From Hypomesus transpacificus (taxonomy: Eukaryota; Chordata; Actinopteri; Osmeriformes; Osmeridae), in assembly GCF_021917145.1 (NCBI RefSeq), contig NC_061073.1, positions 16,743,875-16,807,874 on the forward strand: DNA of 64,000 bases, written 5' to 3'. The translations under genes were made by a program, and so were the position numbers. The notes below the pieces were generated by a model. The model saw only the letters and a program-made list of their open reading frames with translations. It did not search any database and was not told the DNA's origin. Below are positions 20,305 through 31,950 of the stretch, one piece after another. How positions within the stretch are numbered: the first letter of the stretch is position 1; each line of letters starts with the position of its first letter.

Positions 20305-23300
20305 TTACGGTGCAAAGCCTCTGGGCCTGATCATCATGCGAACTGACTTGAAAACCAGTCTGTAGTTTGTGGGGTAAAACTCTGCTGATATGTTTGGCCA
20401 GGTGCCCCAGTAGATTCCGTTCCTCACTCCTTTATACCGGCCCACGTAATACTTCCCATTGAGGTTGGAAGCCATGCAGGCATCAAACCACCAGCCAGAG
20501 CCATAGTACGCTCCGCAGTTCCCAGAGGGGTAGCGGTCGTGGTCACGGTCTGAGGTGGTGAAAGCCTGGTTGTTGTGGTCGTAGTTCTTGCTGAAGCGTA
20601 GCGCGTCCCCTGCCGTGCCTGAGTACCCTCCCACAGACAGGCGGTAACGCATCCTCTCGCTGGCCACCCGGAACAGGCTGTACTCTGCATACCCTCGGGC
20701 CCCCATGAAGTCCTCCAGATGCACCCGGAGCACCATGTTCCTGGAGCGGGTCAGCAGGTGGATGCGGTCATTGCCCAGCCAGAAATCCCCTCCCGCCAGT
20801 CCCCCGAACCCTCTCCGGTACTCTTCCCAGCTGCGGTTGAAGCTCACTCTACCGTTGCTGCGCCGCTGCAGGACCGTCCAGCCGCCATGGTGTGATGTCA
20901 TGTCACAGAACACCGAGAAGCTTTGGTTTCGGGGGTCAGGGGTCACTTGGTAGATGCCATTGTTCTGCGCTCCACTGATCATATGATCAGAGCAGTCCCT
21001 GGGTGCTGGAAATGTACAAAGATGTTTGCTGAACTTGGAATGTCACAGAATTATAACACAACAAACATGCTATTAGAGGATATGTTATATAGGGATACAT
21101 AGGCATTTAACAATACAGATTCACATCTTTAGGTTCAGTAACTGTGGATCTCATTTGTCAGTCTGAAAGACCCAAAACCCTATGAGAAACCCCCCAGATC
21201 ACACAGATTAATATGGCACTTCATAAGTCACTTAACAACAGTTGTGTCACAGAGTTAGAGGCTGTTTAGTCTGACGGGCCTTCGTATGAAGCCTTGCAGC
21301 TGTCTCCTCATCAGCCACAAAGACACGTGCTCTCTGCACACGCATGCACATTCCTCATTCAACAAAAGAGAACCGCAGCATCTGTTCCCAAGATGATGAT
21401 CTCAGATGTCCAGATGATTAGGCTCATTAGAAGCACCTGAGGTACCCTGGTCTGTTCCACAGGCCTCAGAACTTTAACACTGAACTTGATGTCACCTCTG
21501 TATAATACTCATTTACCAATATTTCTCATCACAACTCCCACTTTTATTTTCTTTGCTCCTACACAATGAGCATGTCCCTTTAACACACTTATACATCACA
21601 TAGCACTGGCTTGAAAACCACTATAGATTGTGTCAGGACTGTTACAAATCATTTCCACTCTGTCCCTCTCTTTCCATCCACTTCTCTCTTGCTCACTTTA
21701 TTGCTGTAGTGTCAATATTACCTTTTTGCATGAATTATGAGTGTTTAACCTGATTCCAAGCCATCTTTAAAAGTTTTACTGGGATGCACACACTAAATGG
21801 ACAGTGGTCATATAACTAGTTTCAAAGTTGGATTCCTGAAGACAATGTTATTTAACCACAGCATCATGCATGTAAACAGCCAGATACAAATATCAAATGA
21901 AGTATCCAGTCAGTGTGTTACCTGGAGGAGCCACCTGCACAGGCCTCTGATGACTCTGCCCACCTCCAGGGACCTGGCTGGGGTTCACACGCAGCTCCCG
22001 TGCACTGGGGGTGGAGGAGTCGGGCATGGGGGTGGAGGAGTCGGGCATGGGGGTGGAGGAGTCGGGCATGGGGGTGGAGGAGTCGGGCATGGGGGTGGAG
22101 GAGTCGGGCATGGGGGTGGAGGAGTCGGGCATGGGGGTGGAGGAGTCGGGCATGGGGGTGGAGGAGTCGGGCATGGGGGTAGAGGAGTCAGGCATGGGGG
22201 TGGAGGTAGATGGATGATGACTGGGAGTAGGAGGACCAGAGGGTTTGTTTCCTGGCCTGACTGGGCTTGAAGCAGTGGTAGTAGTAGTCCTGGTGTGGGT
22301 TTTTTTGTTGAGGCTAGACCTCAGAGTGGTTTGTTGGGTTGAGATGGTTAGTCTTGAGATGGGTGTTGTAGTCTTTTGGTTTGTGGTAATCATGGTCCTT
22401 GACTCCGTACTGGTCTTTACTAGTGTGGGGCTTGTCGTTAAAATCTGGACTGTGCCGGTTAGGCTTGTAGTATTGTACAGGTTAGAATGGGACTTCAGGC
22501 TGGGGGTAGTGGAGGTCCTGGGGCTTATGGAGGTCCTGGGGCTGATGGAGGGAGTTGATCTGGGGCCGGTTTGGGCTACTTTCAGGTTTGGTTTGATAAC
22601 GTTTATTGTAGTGCTAGAGGTAGACGGAGTGTTTGTGGAGGAGCTTTTAATGTTGAAGAATGGAATGGTGGTCCTTGGATGGGATCTAGGTTCTACACCA
22701 GATTTAGGTTCTGCACTAGGTTTAGGTTCTGGAACAGGTTGAGATTCCAGATCAGGTCTTGGTTGTCCACCAGGTTTAGGCTGTAATCCAGGTCTTAGTT
22801 CTGAATCAGTCTTAGGTTGTGAACCATGTTTAGGTTGTAATCTAGGCCTTACTTCTGAACCAGATTCATGACGTGAACCAGGTTTAGGATGTAATCCAGG
22901 TTTTGGTTCTGAATCAGATTTAGGTTGTGAACCAGGTTTAGGTTGTGAACCAGGTTTAGGTTGTAATCCAGGTCTTAGTTCTGAGCCAGGTTTAGGCTGT
23001 AAACCAGGTTTAGGCTGTGAACCAGGTTTAGGTTGTAATCCAGGTTTTAGTTCTGAATCAGATTTAGGCTGTGAATCAGGTTTAGTTTGTAATCCAGGTT
23101 TTAGTTCTGAACCAGGTTTAGTCTGTGAACCAGGTTTAGTCTGTGAACCAGATTTAGGATGTAATCCAGGTTTAAGTTGTAATCCAGGTTTAGGTTGTAA
23201 TCCAGGTTTTAGTTCTGAACCAGGTTTAGGCTGTAAACCAATTTTAGGCTGTGAACCAGGTTTAGGCTGTAAACCAGGTTTAGGCTGTGAACCAGATTTA

Positions 23301-25987
23301 GGTTGTACTCCAGGTATTAGTTCTGAACCAGGTTTAGCACCAGGTTTAGGCTGTGAACCAGGTTTAGGTTGTAATCCAGGTCTTAGTTCTGAACCAAGTT
23401 TAGGACCAGGTTTAGGCTGAGAACCAAGTTTAGGCTGTGAACCAGGTTTAGGCTGTAATCCAGGTTTAGGTTGTAACCTAGTTCCAGTTTCATTCTTGGG
23501 GGTAGACTGTATCCCATGTGTATTTTCTGTCTTTAGTCTGGGTTGTGGCAGTGTCCCAGGTTTAGGTTTATGGGATTTAGAATTTTCCCCTGGATTTTGC
23601 CCAAGGTTTGGTTTGGGCCATGTTCCTGTTTTAGGTTGTGAGGTGGAGCTGCTGCTCACTGGTCTGTGTTGAGGTGAACTTCTGGTTGTTGGACTAGATT
23701 TCTGTACCTCAACAGGCTGGGTTCCTGCTGAGGTGGTCCCTTGGCTGTGACTGGAGATCCTTGATCTCGGGCTGGTGATCCTTTGGCTTGAGGCTGGGGT
23801 GGTTGTGGTTGCTCCTGGTAAACTGGCTGTTGTTGAACTAGCTCCTGTTGAGCTAAATGTTGAACTAGATCTTGTTGAACTTGGTGTTGAACAAGTTCTT
23901 GCGGTGCTAGTTATTCCATAGTCAGTCCTTGTGCTTGGACTGTTTTTCTCAGGACTGGAACTGATAGTAGTAACCGGAACAAGACCTACTGGGTCAGGTC
24001 TAGTAAAGACTGGATTGGAGAAGGTTGACTTAGTCGGACTGGGTTTGAGCTTGGGTTTTGAGATGACCTTACCTTTCGGGCCTGGTTTAAATGGCTTTCT
24101 GGGTGGGCCAGCAATCCTGGGCCTCAATTTAGATCCTGGAATGGGAGTCCTGTGGTTATGGTTGGGCGAGCTCAGCTTGGGGTCCGTTTGGGTTTCTAGA
24201 ATAGATGTGGTGGTGGTCATTTTCCCAGGCCTAGAGGTGGTTGCTGCCAGGCCTGATGTGCTAGAAGTGGTCCAGTAGCCAGTCCCATGGCTAGTCTCTG
24301 GGTCGGGGTTGTGAGTTGTGGCAGTTTGGCTAGGTTTCAACCTGAAGTTGGGTCTTGCAGTCCTCCGGTGTGTTGTGGACCTGCTGGTGGTTGTGAGGCT
24401 GGGGCTGAAAGTTGTGGTCTTGCTTGAGTTGGTCTTCCTGGGCCTGAGAGCTGCATTGATGATGTGTAGTCCCGACCTGGTTGTTGTGATGTGGGGCCGC
24501 TGGGCAGGTCTGGGTCTGAGGCTGGTGGTTGTTGGGCTGGGGAAATAAGCACTGATCCTCTGCCCTGAGCTTTGGTCTCGATCTTGTACTGTAGTCTTGT
24601 GGGTTGGGCTGGTTGTCCTGCTGGAGTCAACGGGAGGGTAGGGGGCATCAGGAACTGACCCAGGGCTGTTGTTGCTCCCTGGGGAAGGTCTGAGATCATC
24701 CCTCTGCTCTGTGAGAGATGTAAGACTGGAGCCAGTGCCTGGTGGTGATATGAAGGTGGATGCATCATAGGGTTCAGAGGGCTCAGGTCCAGGACCTGGG
24801 CGGAGGGTTGATACTGAGCTGGGTGTATCTGGCCCCTTGTCTAATGACAGCTGTACTCCACTGTCTCTCTGCACACTCTGAATCATTTTCTCTGTCTCCT
24901 CCTTGATCTCCTTTCCCGACTCCTTCTCTGCTGTCCTCTTCTCCTCCTCCCCTCCTCTCGTTAAAGATTTATCTTTGTCTGCTTTTCCATGGCTCACAGT
25001 CTGTTTTTCTAGTTCTTTCTCTCTCCTTTCATCTGTCTCTTTTTCCCTTTCTTCTGTCTGTGGCTTTTTTGTCCTCTTTTCCACAAGTCCTTGAGTTGGG
25101 GTTGGGGTTGGTTTCCATGTTTCTTTTCCTCCCTGAGTCTTTTTCTCTTTCTCCTTTTTCCCCTGCAGCGGAGGATGAACCTGCGTTTCCTTTTCTCTCT
25201 TTTCATCCCTCACCTTGTTTACCTCCTTCTCCTTCACTTTTCCCTGCTGGACATCTCCCTTCATATTTCTCTCTCTGTGTTCCTCTCTCTTTTTCTCTTT
25301 ATCCTTCTTTCTGTCCTTCTCATTTGCTTTCCACTTTTCTACATCCTTCTCTCTCATCTTACCCCCCTGACTTTCCTTCTCCCCACCAGTCGTTCTTTTT
25401 GGCACCCATAACATCTCCTTTTTGGTCTGTTTACCTCCTTTCTCTCCTTTTTTTGTTTTCTCCCATTCACTTCCTCCCTCTCTTTCTTCCAAAATCTTTC
25501 TCTCCTGATCCTTGTCAATGTTTTCATCCCCTTCCACCCTCTTTGTCCCTTCTTTCGCGTTGTCTGTCTCTTTTTTGTTACCCCACTCCTTGTCTTTGTC
25601 CTTAAGTATCTCCCTCTTTCCCTCCTTCTCCCTCTCTTTTTCCCCACAGCCCTCTTTCTCCCGTTCCTCCTGGCTCCCCCTGCACTCACACCTTGTCCTC
25701 AGCTCTTCCAGGGTCTTCTGAAGGCTTTCCACCTCCTTCAGCGTCTCCTCCAGGTCGTGGAGCTGTCTGGGTAGCTGAATGGTGAGGGCTGGCAGGTTGA
25801 CCCTGTAGGTGCACATGTTTCCTTCCATCCCCTCTCCACCACATGGTCCAAGCGGGCTCAGACTCACCCTGCAGCCTCCTGCCCCCTGGCCCCAGTAGAC
25901 GTCTCCATGGAGGGCTTCTGCTGAGCTCCCTGCTGGACTGGAGAGGACGAGCAGGGTCCCGTACATGCACAGTGCTGCTAGCTTCAT
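20305..25987 (-). CDS. fgl2: Fibrinogen-like protein 2 (fibroleukin) homologue with a giant repeat-rich first exon
   Basis: Two coding exons: 25987-21922 and 21005-20305, joined in phase 1, giving 4767 nt or 1588 residues; human FGL2, also two exons, has about 439. Residues 1-25 are a signal peptide. Residues 26-105 keep the FGL2 head: Cys pairs, LTIQLP and a short coiled coil (LEETLKEVESLQ). About 100-380 is Lys/Glu-rich and highly charged. About 380-840 is Ser/Thr/Pro-rich and mucin-like. About 840-1070 is a degenerate QPKPGS repeat. About 1264-1327 holds nine PMPDSST repeats. The fibrinogen C-terminal domain spans 1356-1588, beginning RDCSDHM, with GGWTVLQRR, the calcium-site segment DRDHDRYPSGNC, GWWFDAC and NGIYWGTW. 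FGL2 is a secreted or membrane-linked immune regulator and coagulant. An ATG-less upstream extension of the open frame is probably 5' UTR. Paralogue a/b not assigned. Confidence 0.88.
21006..21921 (-). other. Single intron of the FGL2-like gene
   Basis: The donor is CTCCTCCAG|GTAACA at 21921 and the acceptor TTTCCAG at 21006 (minus strand). The intron is phase 1 and falls just before the fibrinogen domain, where human FGL2 has its only intron. No repeat or gene was seen inside. Confidence 0.85.
22005..22200. repeat. 21-bp coding minisatellite (PMPDSST)x9
   Basis: Nine nearly identical 21-bp units (GTCGGGCATGGGGGTGGAGGA on the plus strand) encode PMPDSST in the FGL2-like exon 1. It ends about 80 bp from the splice donor. 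High identity suggests recent expansion or homogenisation. Confidence 0.95.
22780..23470. repeat. Degenerate 18-bp coding repeat (QPKPGS)
   Basis: Roughly 35-40 diverged 18-bp units encode QPKPGS/LQPKPG/ELKPGL variants in the FGL2-like protein. Variation is mostly at single codons and the frame is always kept, consistent with selection for an open, Pro-rich spacer. Confidence 0.9.
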
Positions 25988-26319
25988 CGTGTCCTGAGTT
26001 CTGGGAATATAGAGAGGGAGCGATAGGGTGAGAGGGGTTGCAGGACGATGCCAAAGACCCACCTCGTGTGTATGGGAAGAGTGGGAGGGAAACGGGGTGG
26101 GAGAAGGGGAGGAGGGAGGAGGAAGCAGACTGACTGGAGAGGGGAGGTGGGAGGAGGAAGCAGACTGACTGGAGAGGGTCTTCACATGTGAAGAGGGAAG
26201 GAGGGAGAGAGCCAGAGTACAGAAGGAAGATGACTAGTGTTTGTCATTTTGAGAACAATCAGTTATCTGTGTCTGTCAAAAAAACAAACAAACACAAAGA
26301 ATAAGTGGAGGGAGAGGAT

Positions 26320-26410
26320 TATCGTATTTGGGAGCTTCAGTATTTAGGGTTAGATCGTATTTGGGTTAGGGTTAGATCGCATTTGGGAGCTTCAGTATTT
26401 CAAGAGTTAA
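26320..26410. repeat. Short direct repeat
   Basis: The string TATTTGGGAGCTTCAGTATT occurs twice, separated by TTAGGGTTAGATCG-type copies. It is a small local duplication upstream of the FGL2-like gene. Confidence 0.8.
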
Positions 26411-27954
26411 CAGGCACCAGTCATAAAACCATGAGGCTTTAAATGAACAAAGGCATTTATACAGGGCATTGTAATTTTACTATTGTGCACCGTCCTTAAC
26501 CTAATCCAAACATAATCCAAGCATTCTCACTCCATGCTGTAACAATAAGCACACAATTTTTTCTCCTTGTATGTCACGGGCCTGAAAATGCATGTGTGTG
26601 ACAGTTGTTTTGGCGGGCATGTCCTGTGCTTCCTGTCAATAGCGCTGACAAACACGCCAATGACAGATGCTATAGGTCTATTTCTGCATTGCAGTCGCCT
26701 CACCATCAGGCCTCTGGGCTACAGACAGAGTGTGTTGAATGCTGAAGGGACATATTTATTACAAGGGTTAGAGTTGTGGTTCTTTTAGGCTTCAGAAAGA
26801 TACGAGTCAGGGATGTTTCATCTGTGATTTGTTCCAGAGGGCCTTTGGGTGCTAATATAATAATATGAGATCAGGGAAATGTCTTGTCTTACTCAGAGAA
26901 TTTTTGTCGAAATTCAAGTACATTCAAGACGTGACTAAAGTGACATGAGGCTGTATGTGAGTCAAGCTAGTTCAGGACCTCAGGGTGACATCAGAATCAC
27001 CATCACTGCAAGTATATCAGATGGTCAAAGGCCTTCCCTCAAGGCAACATGAATACTGCAATGCAAGACTGCACACATTCACAGACTTTGATGCTTACAC
27101 ACATAAGCGCAGCTAGTTCAGGCAGGGCAATCGAGCAGTGCGCGTCAGTCATCGGGGACGTAAGGCGTCTTACTCCACCTTCCTTTCCTCCACCCACTAC
27201 CACACCCATGTTAGCAGCACATATCCATAGGGCCACGTCCGATAAGGCGTCTTTAAAAGACGTGCGGATACGCACACACTCACCCCGGTTGTTGTATGAT
27301 CATTGCTGCTGCCACCCTCCACCATCCCCTTCTCCCCCATGCTGTCTGTGTATCTATCCAACAGGGGGATTACATCTCTATTGCTCCCTGCCTCATGTGT
27401 CATGTATGTATGTGTTGCATCGAGGAGGCAGGGAGGGCTTCCCTTAGATCATGCCAAAGTTAAATCTACATGTCCATGTCACGTAACAATAAATGCTCCA
27501 ATCTGATGCTCTTGACTGAACATGTGTTCCTATATATTACTGCCACCCCCACCGGCCCCAACTCCTCCATACTGTCCTTCTGTGTTCTTCCTACAGGACA
27601 GTGTTCATGCTCTGTCATGTCAACTGTGTGACTTCACTGATTATCCATTTGTAAATGTAATTTACAACATTTTCTATTGAGAAAGGTCTCCAGCTAGTCC
27701 GCATATGCTTTTCTTTACCAACTGTCTCTGGAGGAGGGGATCTCTCACTGGCCTGTTCACACTTTTAACAGCCCTCCTTCTAGAGGAACAGCCTTACTGA
27801 CAGTCTATTTACCAGCCAAGAGACAGATCTCCAGACCTGAGTAAATCCACTGTCCTCTGTATGTCCTCCCCTTATCACTGACCTGAGATCTGTTTATCAT
27901 AGTTAACCAGAGTTTTTGGAAAGAGTGTGCTGGTCTTTGGTCAGTTTCCAGAAA

Positions 27955-28232
27955 GACCTCTGTCCTGCTGTCCTGGCCCTAGCCTCTGTCCTGGCCCCAG
28001 CCTCTGTCCTGGCCCCAGCCTCTGTCCTGGCCCCAGCCTCTGTCCTGCTGTCCTGGCCCCAGCCTCTGTCCTGGCCCTAGCCTCTGTCCTGGCCCCAGCC
28101 TCTGTCCTGGCCCTAGCCTCTGTCCTGGCCCTAGCCTCTGTCCTGGCCCTAGCCTCTGTCCTGGCCCTAGCCTCTGTCCTGGCCCTAGCCTCTGTCCTGG
28201 CCCCAGCCTCTGTCCTGGCCCCAGCCTTGTAT
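27955..28232. repeat. 18-bp minisatellite
   Basis: About 15 copies of CCTCTGTCCTGGCCCTAG (or CCCCAG), with two copies extended by CTGTCCTG. Intergenic. Confidence 0.95.
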
Positions 28233-28743
28233 GGTAGGGGGGCTGGGCTTGTGCCCTCTCCCAGGGAAGTGTTTTGCCTTCACTAAGTGAGCTGGCTTGG
28301 CCAACTCTCTGTCTTGGACTGTATAAACACTGTGGTTTTTCCATATACTGGCTATGACAAACATGTGAGAGTTAGGTCCAGCCATGTATCTGCCCTGCCT
28401 GGTGGGACTCTTCATCTCAATCCACTTGGGCTGAGAAGAGAGCCTGTCATGGCTCATGTCTGCTGTGAGCAGAAGGGTCCTGTTTCCATCCTGACTTGAG
28501 AGAGTCTAGTCTGCCTATGACGCCATGCTAACTAGTAATACCATACTCAGGCTGTGAGTCTGATGGTATAAACATACTGGTGCTATAACACTGGCTTACT
28601 GTGGGCTTGGTAAGTCTCCAGGGCCAAGTGGAACTCTGCAAGTCTCTCATTCTGCAACAATATGAGGCTGATGAATAGCACATTCATTATAGAACCCTCA
28701 AAGCAATCCACTGATCAATCTGTCTCTCATACGTGCACAAAAC

Positions 28744-28789
28744 AAGAGAGAGAGAGTGTAAGAGAGAGTAAGAGAGAGTCAGAGAGAGA

Positions 28790-28859
<70 letters not shown>
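28744..28859. repeat. (GA)n microsatellite
   Basis: An interrupted GA tract becomes a pure (GA) run of about 65 bases. Purine-only strand, intergenic. Confidence 0.97.
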
Positions 28860-28862
<3 letters not shown>

Positions 28863-29384
28863 GGACTGATTCACACTGCTCTCAGTAAACCTTTAATGTC
28901 CAGTGACTGGTAGATTCCCTGTCCGTGTGTGAGAGTGTTTTCCACATAATCATTGGTCAGTGGCCTGATGGTGTTAGGGTGGGAGACTGAGGACCCAGTG
29001 TCTCACACATCTGGCCTGGATTTCCTGCACACCGTCAACAACAGATAACGTCAGGTCATTTTGTTTCCCTTCCAAAAGCCTGGACCTCATTAAGACATTG
29101 TTTGAAATTTCTATCTAAAAATCCTTGAGTTGATGAAGGATTTGGAAGAGGTGTATTAGGTAGGAGTGGGTAGTGGGAGTGGGTATGTGGTTATGACAAA
29201 GAGCGCTCAGGGGAATCTCGTAGGGTCTGATGTAAGACTGAGCTGCTTTGAGTCGGAGATATTCACACAACCAAAACATAACAACGTCTGGAGTTGTATC
29301 ACAACGTTTGGTATGCTAGAAAAAGGGCCTTGCATTTTATTTATGCAAACAAATAAAGGAAATAGTCCTCCAACTCTGGAGCAA

Positions 29385-29563
29385 GGTTGCTGAGCGGTTA
29401 GGGAATTGGGCTAGTAATCAGAAGGTTGCTGGTTCGATTCCTAGCCGTGCCATATGACGTTGTGTCCTTGGGCAAGGCACTTCACCCTACTTGCCTCAGG
29501 GGAATGTCCCTGTACTTACTGTAAGTCGCTCTGGATAAGAGCGTCTGCTAAATGTAAATGTAA
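29385..29563 (+). mobile_element. tRNA-derived SINE
   Basis: The head contains an A-box-like TGAGCGGTTAGGG and an exact B box, GGTTCGATTCC. The body has CTTGGGCAAGGCACTTCACC, and the tail CTGGATAAGAGCGTCTGC is followed by AAATGTAAATGTAA. A second copy of the same family is in RSBN1L (34430). Confidence 0.9.
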
Positions 29564-30324
29564 CTCTTGTTGAACTTGTTTTTTCTTGACCTTCACTAAA
29601 TGTTTTCAACCACAAGATGTTAAAAGCACCATGCAGGCAGTATCCACCTGCTCTGTCATCAGACTACAGAACACTACAAGGAACAAGACTCTCCAGGCTG
29701 CAGAGGACTACAGGAACCAGCTGTCTCCAGGTACCAGAGAAACCCTGCCTGTCCTTACGCTGCCATGGTCCTCTTTGTTTCAGGTGGAACCTTGTGGATA
29801 GACTGGACTGGTGTCACTTCATTCTTCATGGAACAGGCCACTACATATTGAATATTGGGTTGAAGTTGTGGAAATCTGCAGAAGCACTTGTCTCTCGACT
29901 GTAAAAAAGTACCTCCTCCATGGTAACTGACTGTCTCAGTGACACTTCAGTCTTGGATAAACACTCTGGAACAATTTAGAACAAAGAACTAAATAGATCT
30001 GCACTTAGAGAAAGCTGGCGTCTAATCTATAAACACTGTGTACCCTGTCCTTTTCTCCATGACCGATTAATACTTTTGTTTCGTAACATCATTAAAGGTG
30101 AGGGGGTAGGACAAAAATGTGTCTGGAGTACAAGAATAGTTTGATAAAGAAACACTTTGCAAATTGTTACAATATTTATGTCAGTTTTCTGTCACTTCGA
30201 AGGCCTCGACTTTGCCTTTTCATATGTCCAGTGCATAAAAAGAACATGTTTGGGGAAGGTTTTCTGTTGATAACACAATATGGCTATTGGCTACCATAAA
30301 GACAAGTAAACTGGCAGTTTGGAT

Positions 30325-31259
30325 CAGGGGCAGATCTAGAAAAATATTCATGGGGTGGCAAGAGGGGGGCAGGATATGTTGAGGGGTGTCACCTCATGGC
30401 AAAAGTGTGTGATACTTTCATAAAAATGAAAAACCAAAAGTATGTGCAACATGTATGCATAGTCAGTGAACAATTTCAGGATTATAGGTCACATGACCAA
30501 AAAGCTATTGAAGTTTGAAGATTTATTTTGAATTAAAAAATATTTTTTAATAACCTCAGATGAAAATGAACAAAATAAAGGCTGTGCAGCATGAATGCAT
30601 ACATATTCAACAGTTTAACATTATTTTGACGCTTGTAGTTCATGTTGTTGAAAAGCTATTGACTTTTGAAATGTGTAATTTGTTGACGGCCCCTAAACAT
30701 ACACATTGTTTAGGCAGCCAAAAGCATTGGCTAAGCCACCGGTCATATACACCAGTTAAAATAACCCAATACTGGGCGTCCGAATATCTGTTGACTATCG
30801 AACTTCAAACTAACTTTACCATGGTCATCTTTGTTGTTGCTTTCACACAGCATTGACAAGTTAATGTTATTAACCTCAATTCAACAGGAAAACTAACGTT
30901 GCAACTGCACTTTTCTAATTATTTGTCTAATAGATAAAGCTTAACACCTCATTCTTTCGGTGTGGTCTGCTGTCTTTGCCGACGATTGCTTCCTTGAGTT
31001 AGAGCCTTCTATGGTCAGTTCGCGCCTTCCTTGAGTTCAAATAAAAGCAACTGCGGTCGGCGGTGTGGGGAATGTGGATGGCGTCGTCTCGTGCTGCATT
31101 TACTTGCATTCGGATATTAGAAATTCACTCTCGCAAATGTCCGATGAGCCACAACTTTCTTTGTTTTCAAAGCTGCCAACTGGGGTGGCAGCTGGGGTGG
31201 CAAGGCTATTGTTAGGGTGGCAGTTGCCATCCCATGCCACCCCGGTAGATCCACCCCTG
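30325..31259. mobile_element. Non-autonomous hAT-like DNA transposon
   Basis: The ends are inverted: CAGGGGCAGATCTA at 30325 and TAGATCCACCCCTG at 31259, differing at two bases. CAGGG termini are typical of hAT elements. The interior has subterminal GGGGTGGCA repeats near both ends and two diverged copies of a TATGTGCAACATG-like and AAAGCTATTGA-like module. No transposase frame and no matching 8-bp target duplication were seen, so the superfamily is tentative. Confidence 0.65.
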
Positions 31260-31950
31260 ATGAAATCTAGATAATCTAGTATTATGGGGGAAAACTATGA
31301 AAAGCGAAAGGTGAGTAGGTCAGAAACTTTAGTGTATTGAATCTTGACAGTTTGGGAAATAAAGTAAGACATTTTGTAAGGATAGCGCACAGTTATCTGT
31401 GTTAATACATTCTGTGACCGTTTCAATAATCTGACCTCTCTTGCCACCCGGTGGTTTGACATAATATTGCATCATGCAGTCTTTTAAAAATCCTTAGATT
31501 TTTGACGTTACACGAGGAAGTTTGTTCAGATACATTTTGTCTGATAATACATCAGCAATACATATTACAAATTGTAACAGCCTACTTTTACGTAAACAAT
31601 TAAAACATCTATTGGAAAGTGGTGTTAACCTATTTAACCTAATAAACCGAAATACCCGCTGTACTTTCGTGTACAGCGCCTTCGGATTCATTCGGTTGTA
31701 TGACGAGTAGGCCTAGACCACTTTCTGAGATATAATTAATCTTGTGAATGAAATTAATTGCGTCATTGCATCGTGCTGCATAGTGTGAGAATTCTTCGCT
31801 CGAACAATATACCTGCAACATGTAAACAATCGTGTTGACTTGCTTGACCCCTCCCTCCCGTTATGTTCGACATAGAACAGAAAGCCACGCCTCCTCCTGG
31901 CCCTCTCACGCAGCAATTACGTATGACCGTAAAAAATAGAAACTTCCAAG

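Larger units (their letters stand above)
25988..31950. other. Spacer between the divergent FGL2-like gene and RSBN1L
   Basis: Six kilobases without a gene I can support. It holds a short direct repeat (26320-26410), an 18-bp minisatellite, a GA microsatellite, a SINE and a hAT-like element (listed separately). In human FGL2 lies within CCDC146; no CCDC146 exon was recognised here. Confidence 0.5.

Noticed and set aside
21893-21921. FGL2-like frame ending NTLTGYFI at 21893 as the true C-terminus
   Set aside because: A clean donor at 21921 joins in phase to the fibrinogen-domain exon, matching the conserved human intron position.
25060-25605. Plus-strand frames of 100-180 codons rich in Ser/Leu/Phe
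   Set aside because: Antisense shadow of the Lys/Glu-rich part of the FGL2-like exon.
26320-26410. Telomere-like TTAGGG units
   Set aside because: Only two or three short matches within a local direct repeat; not an interstitial telomere.
29385-29460. tRNA gene (A and B boxes)
   Set aside because: The tRNA-like head is joined to a SINE body and tail and lacks a good cloverleaf; the same unit occurs at 34430.
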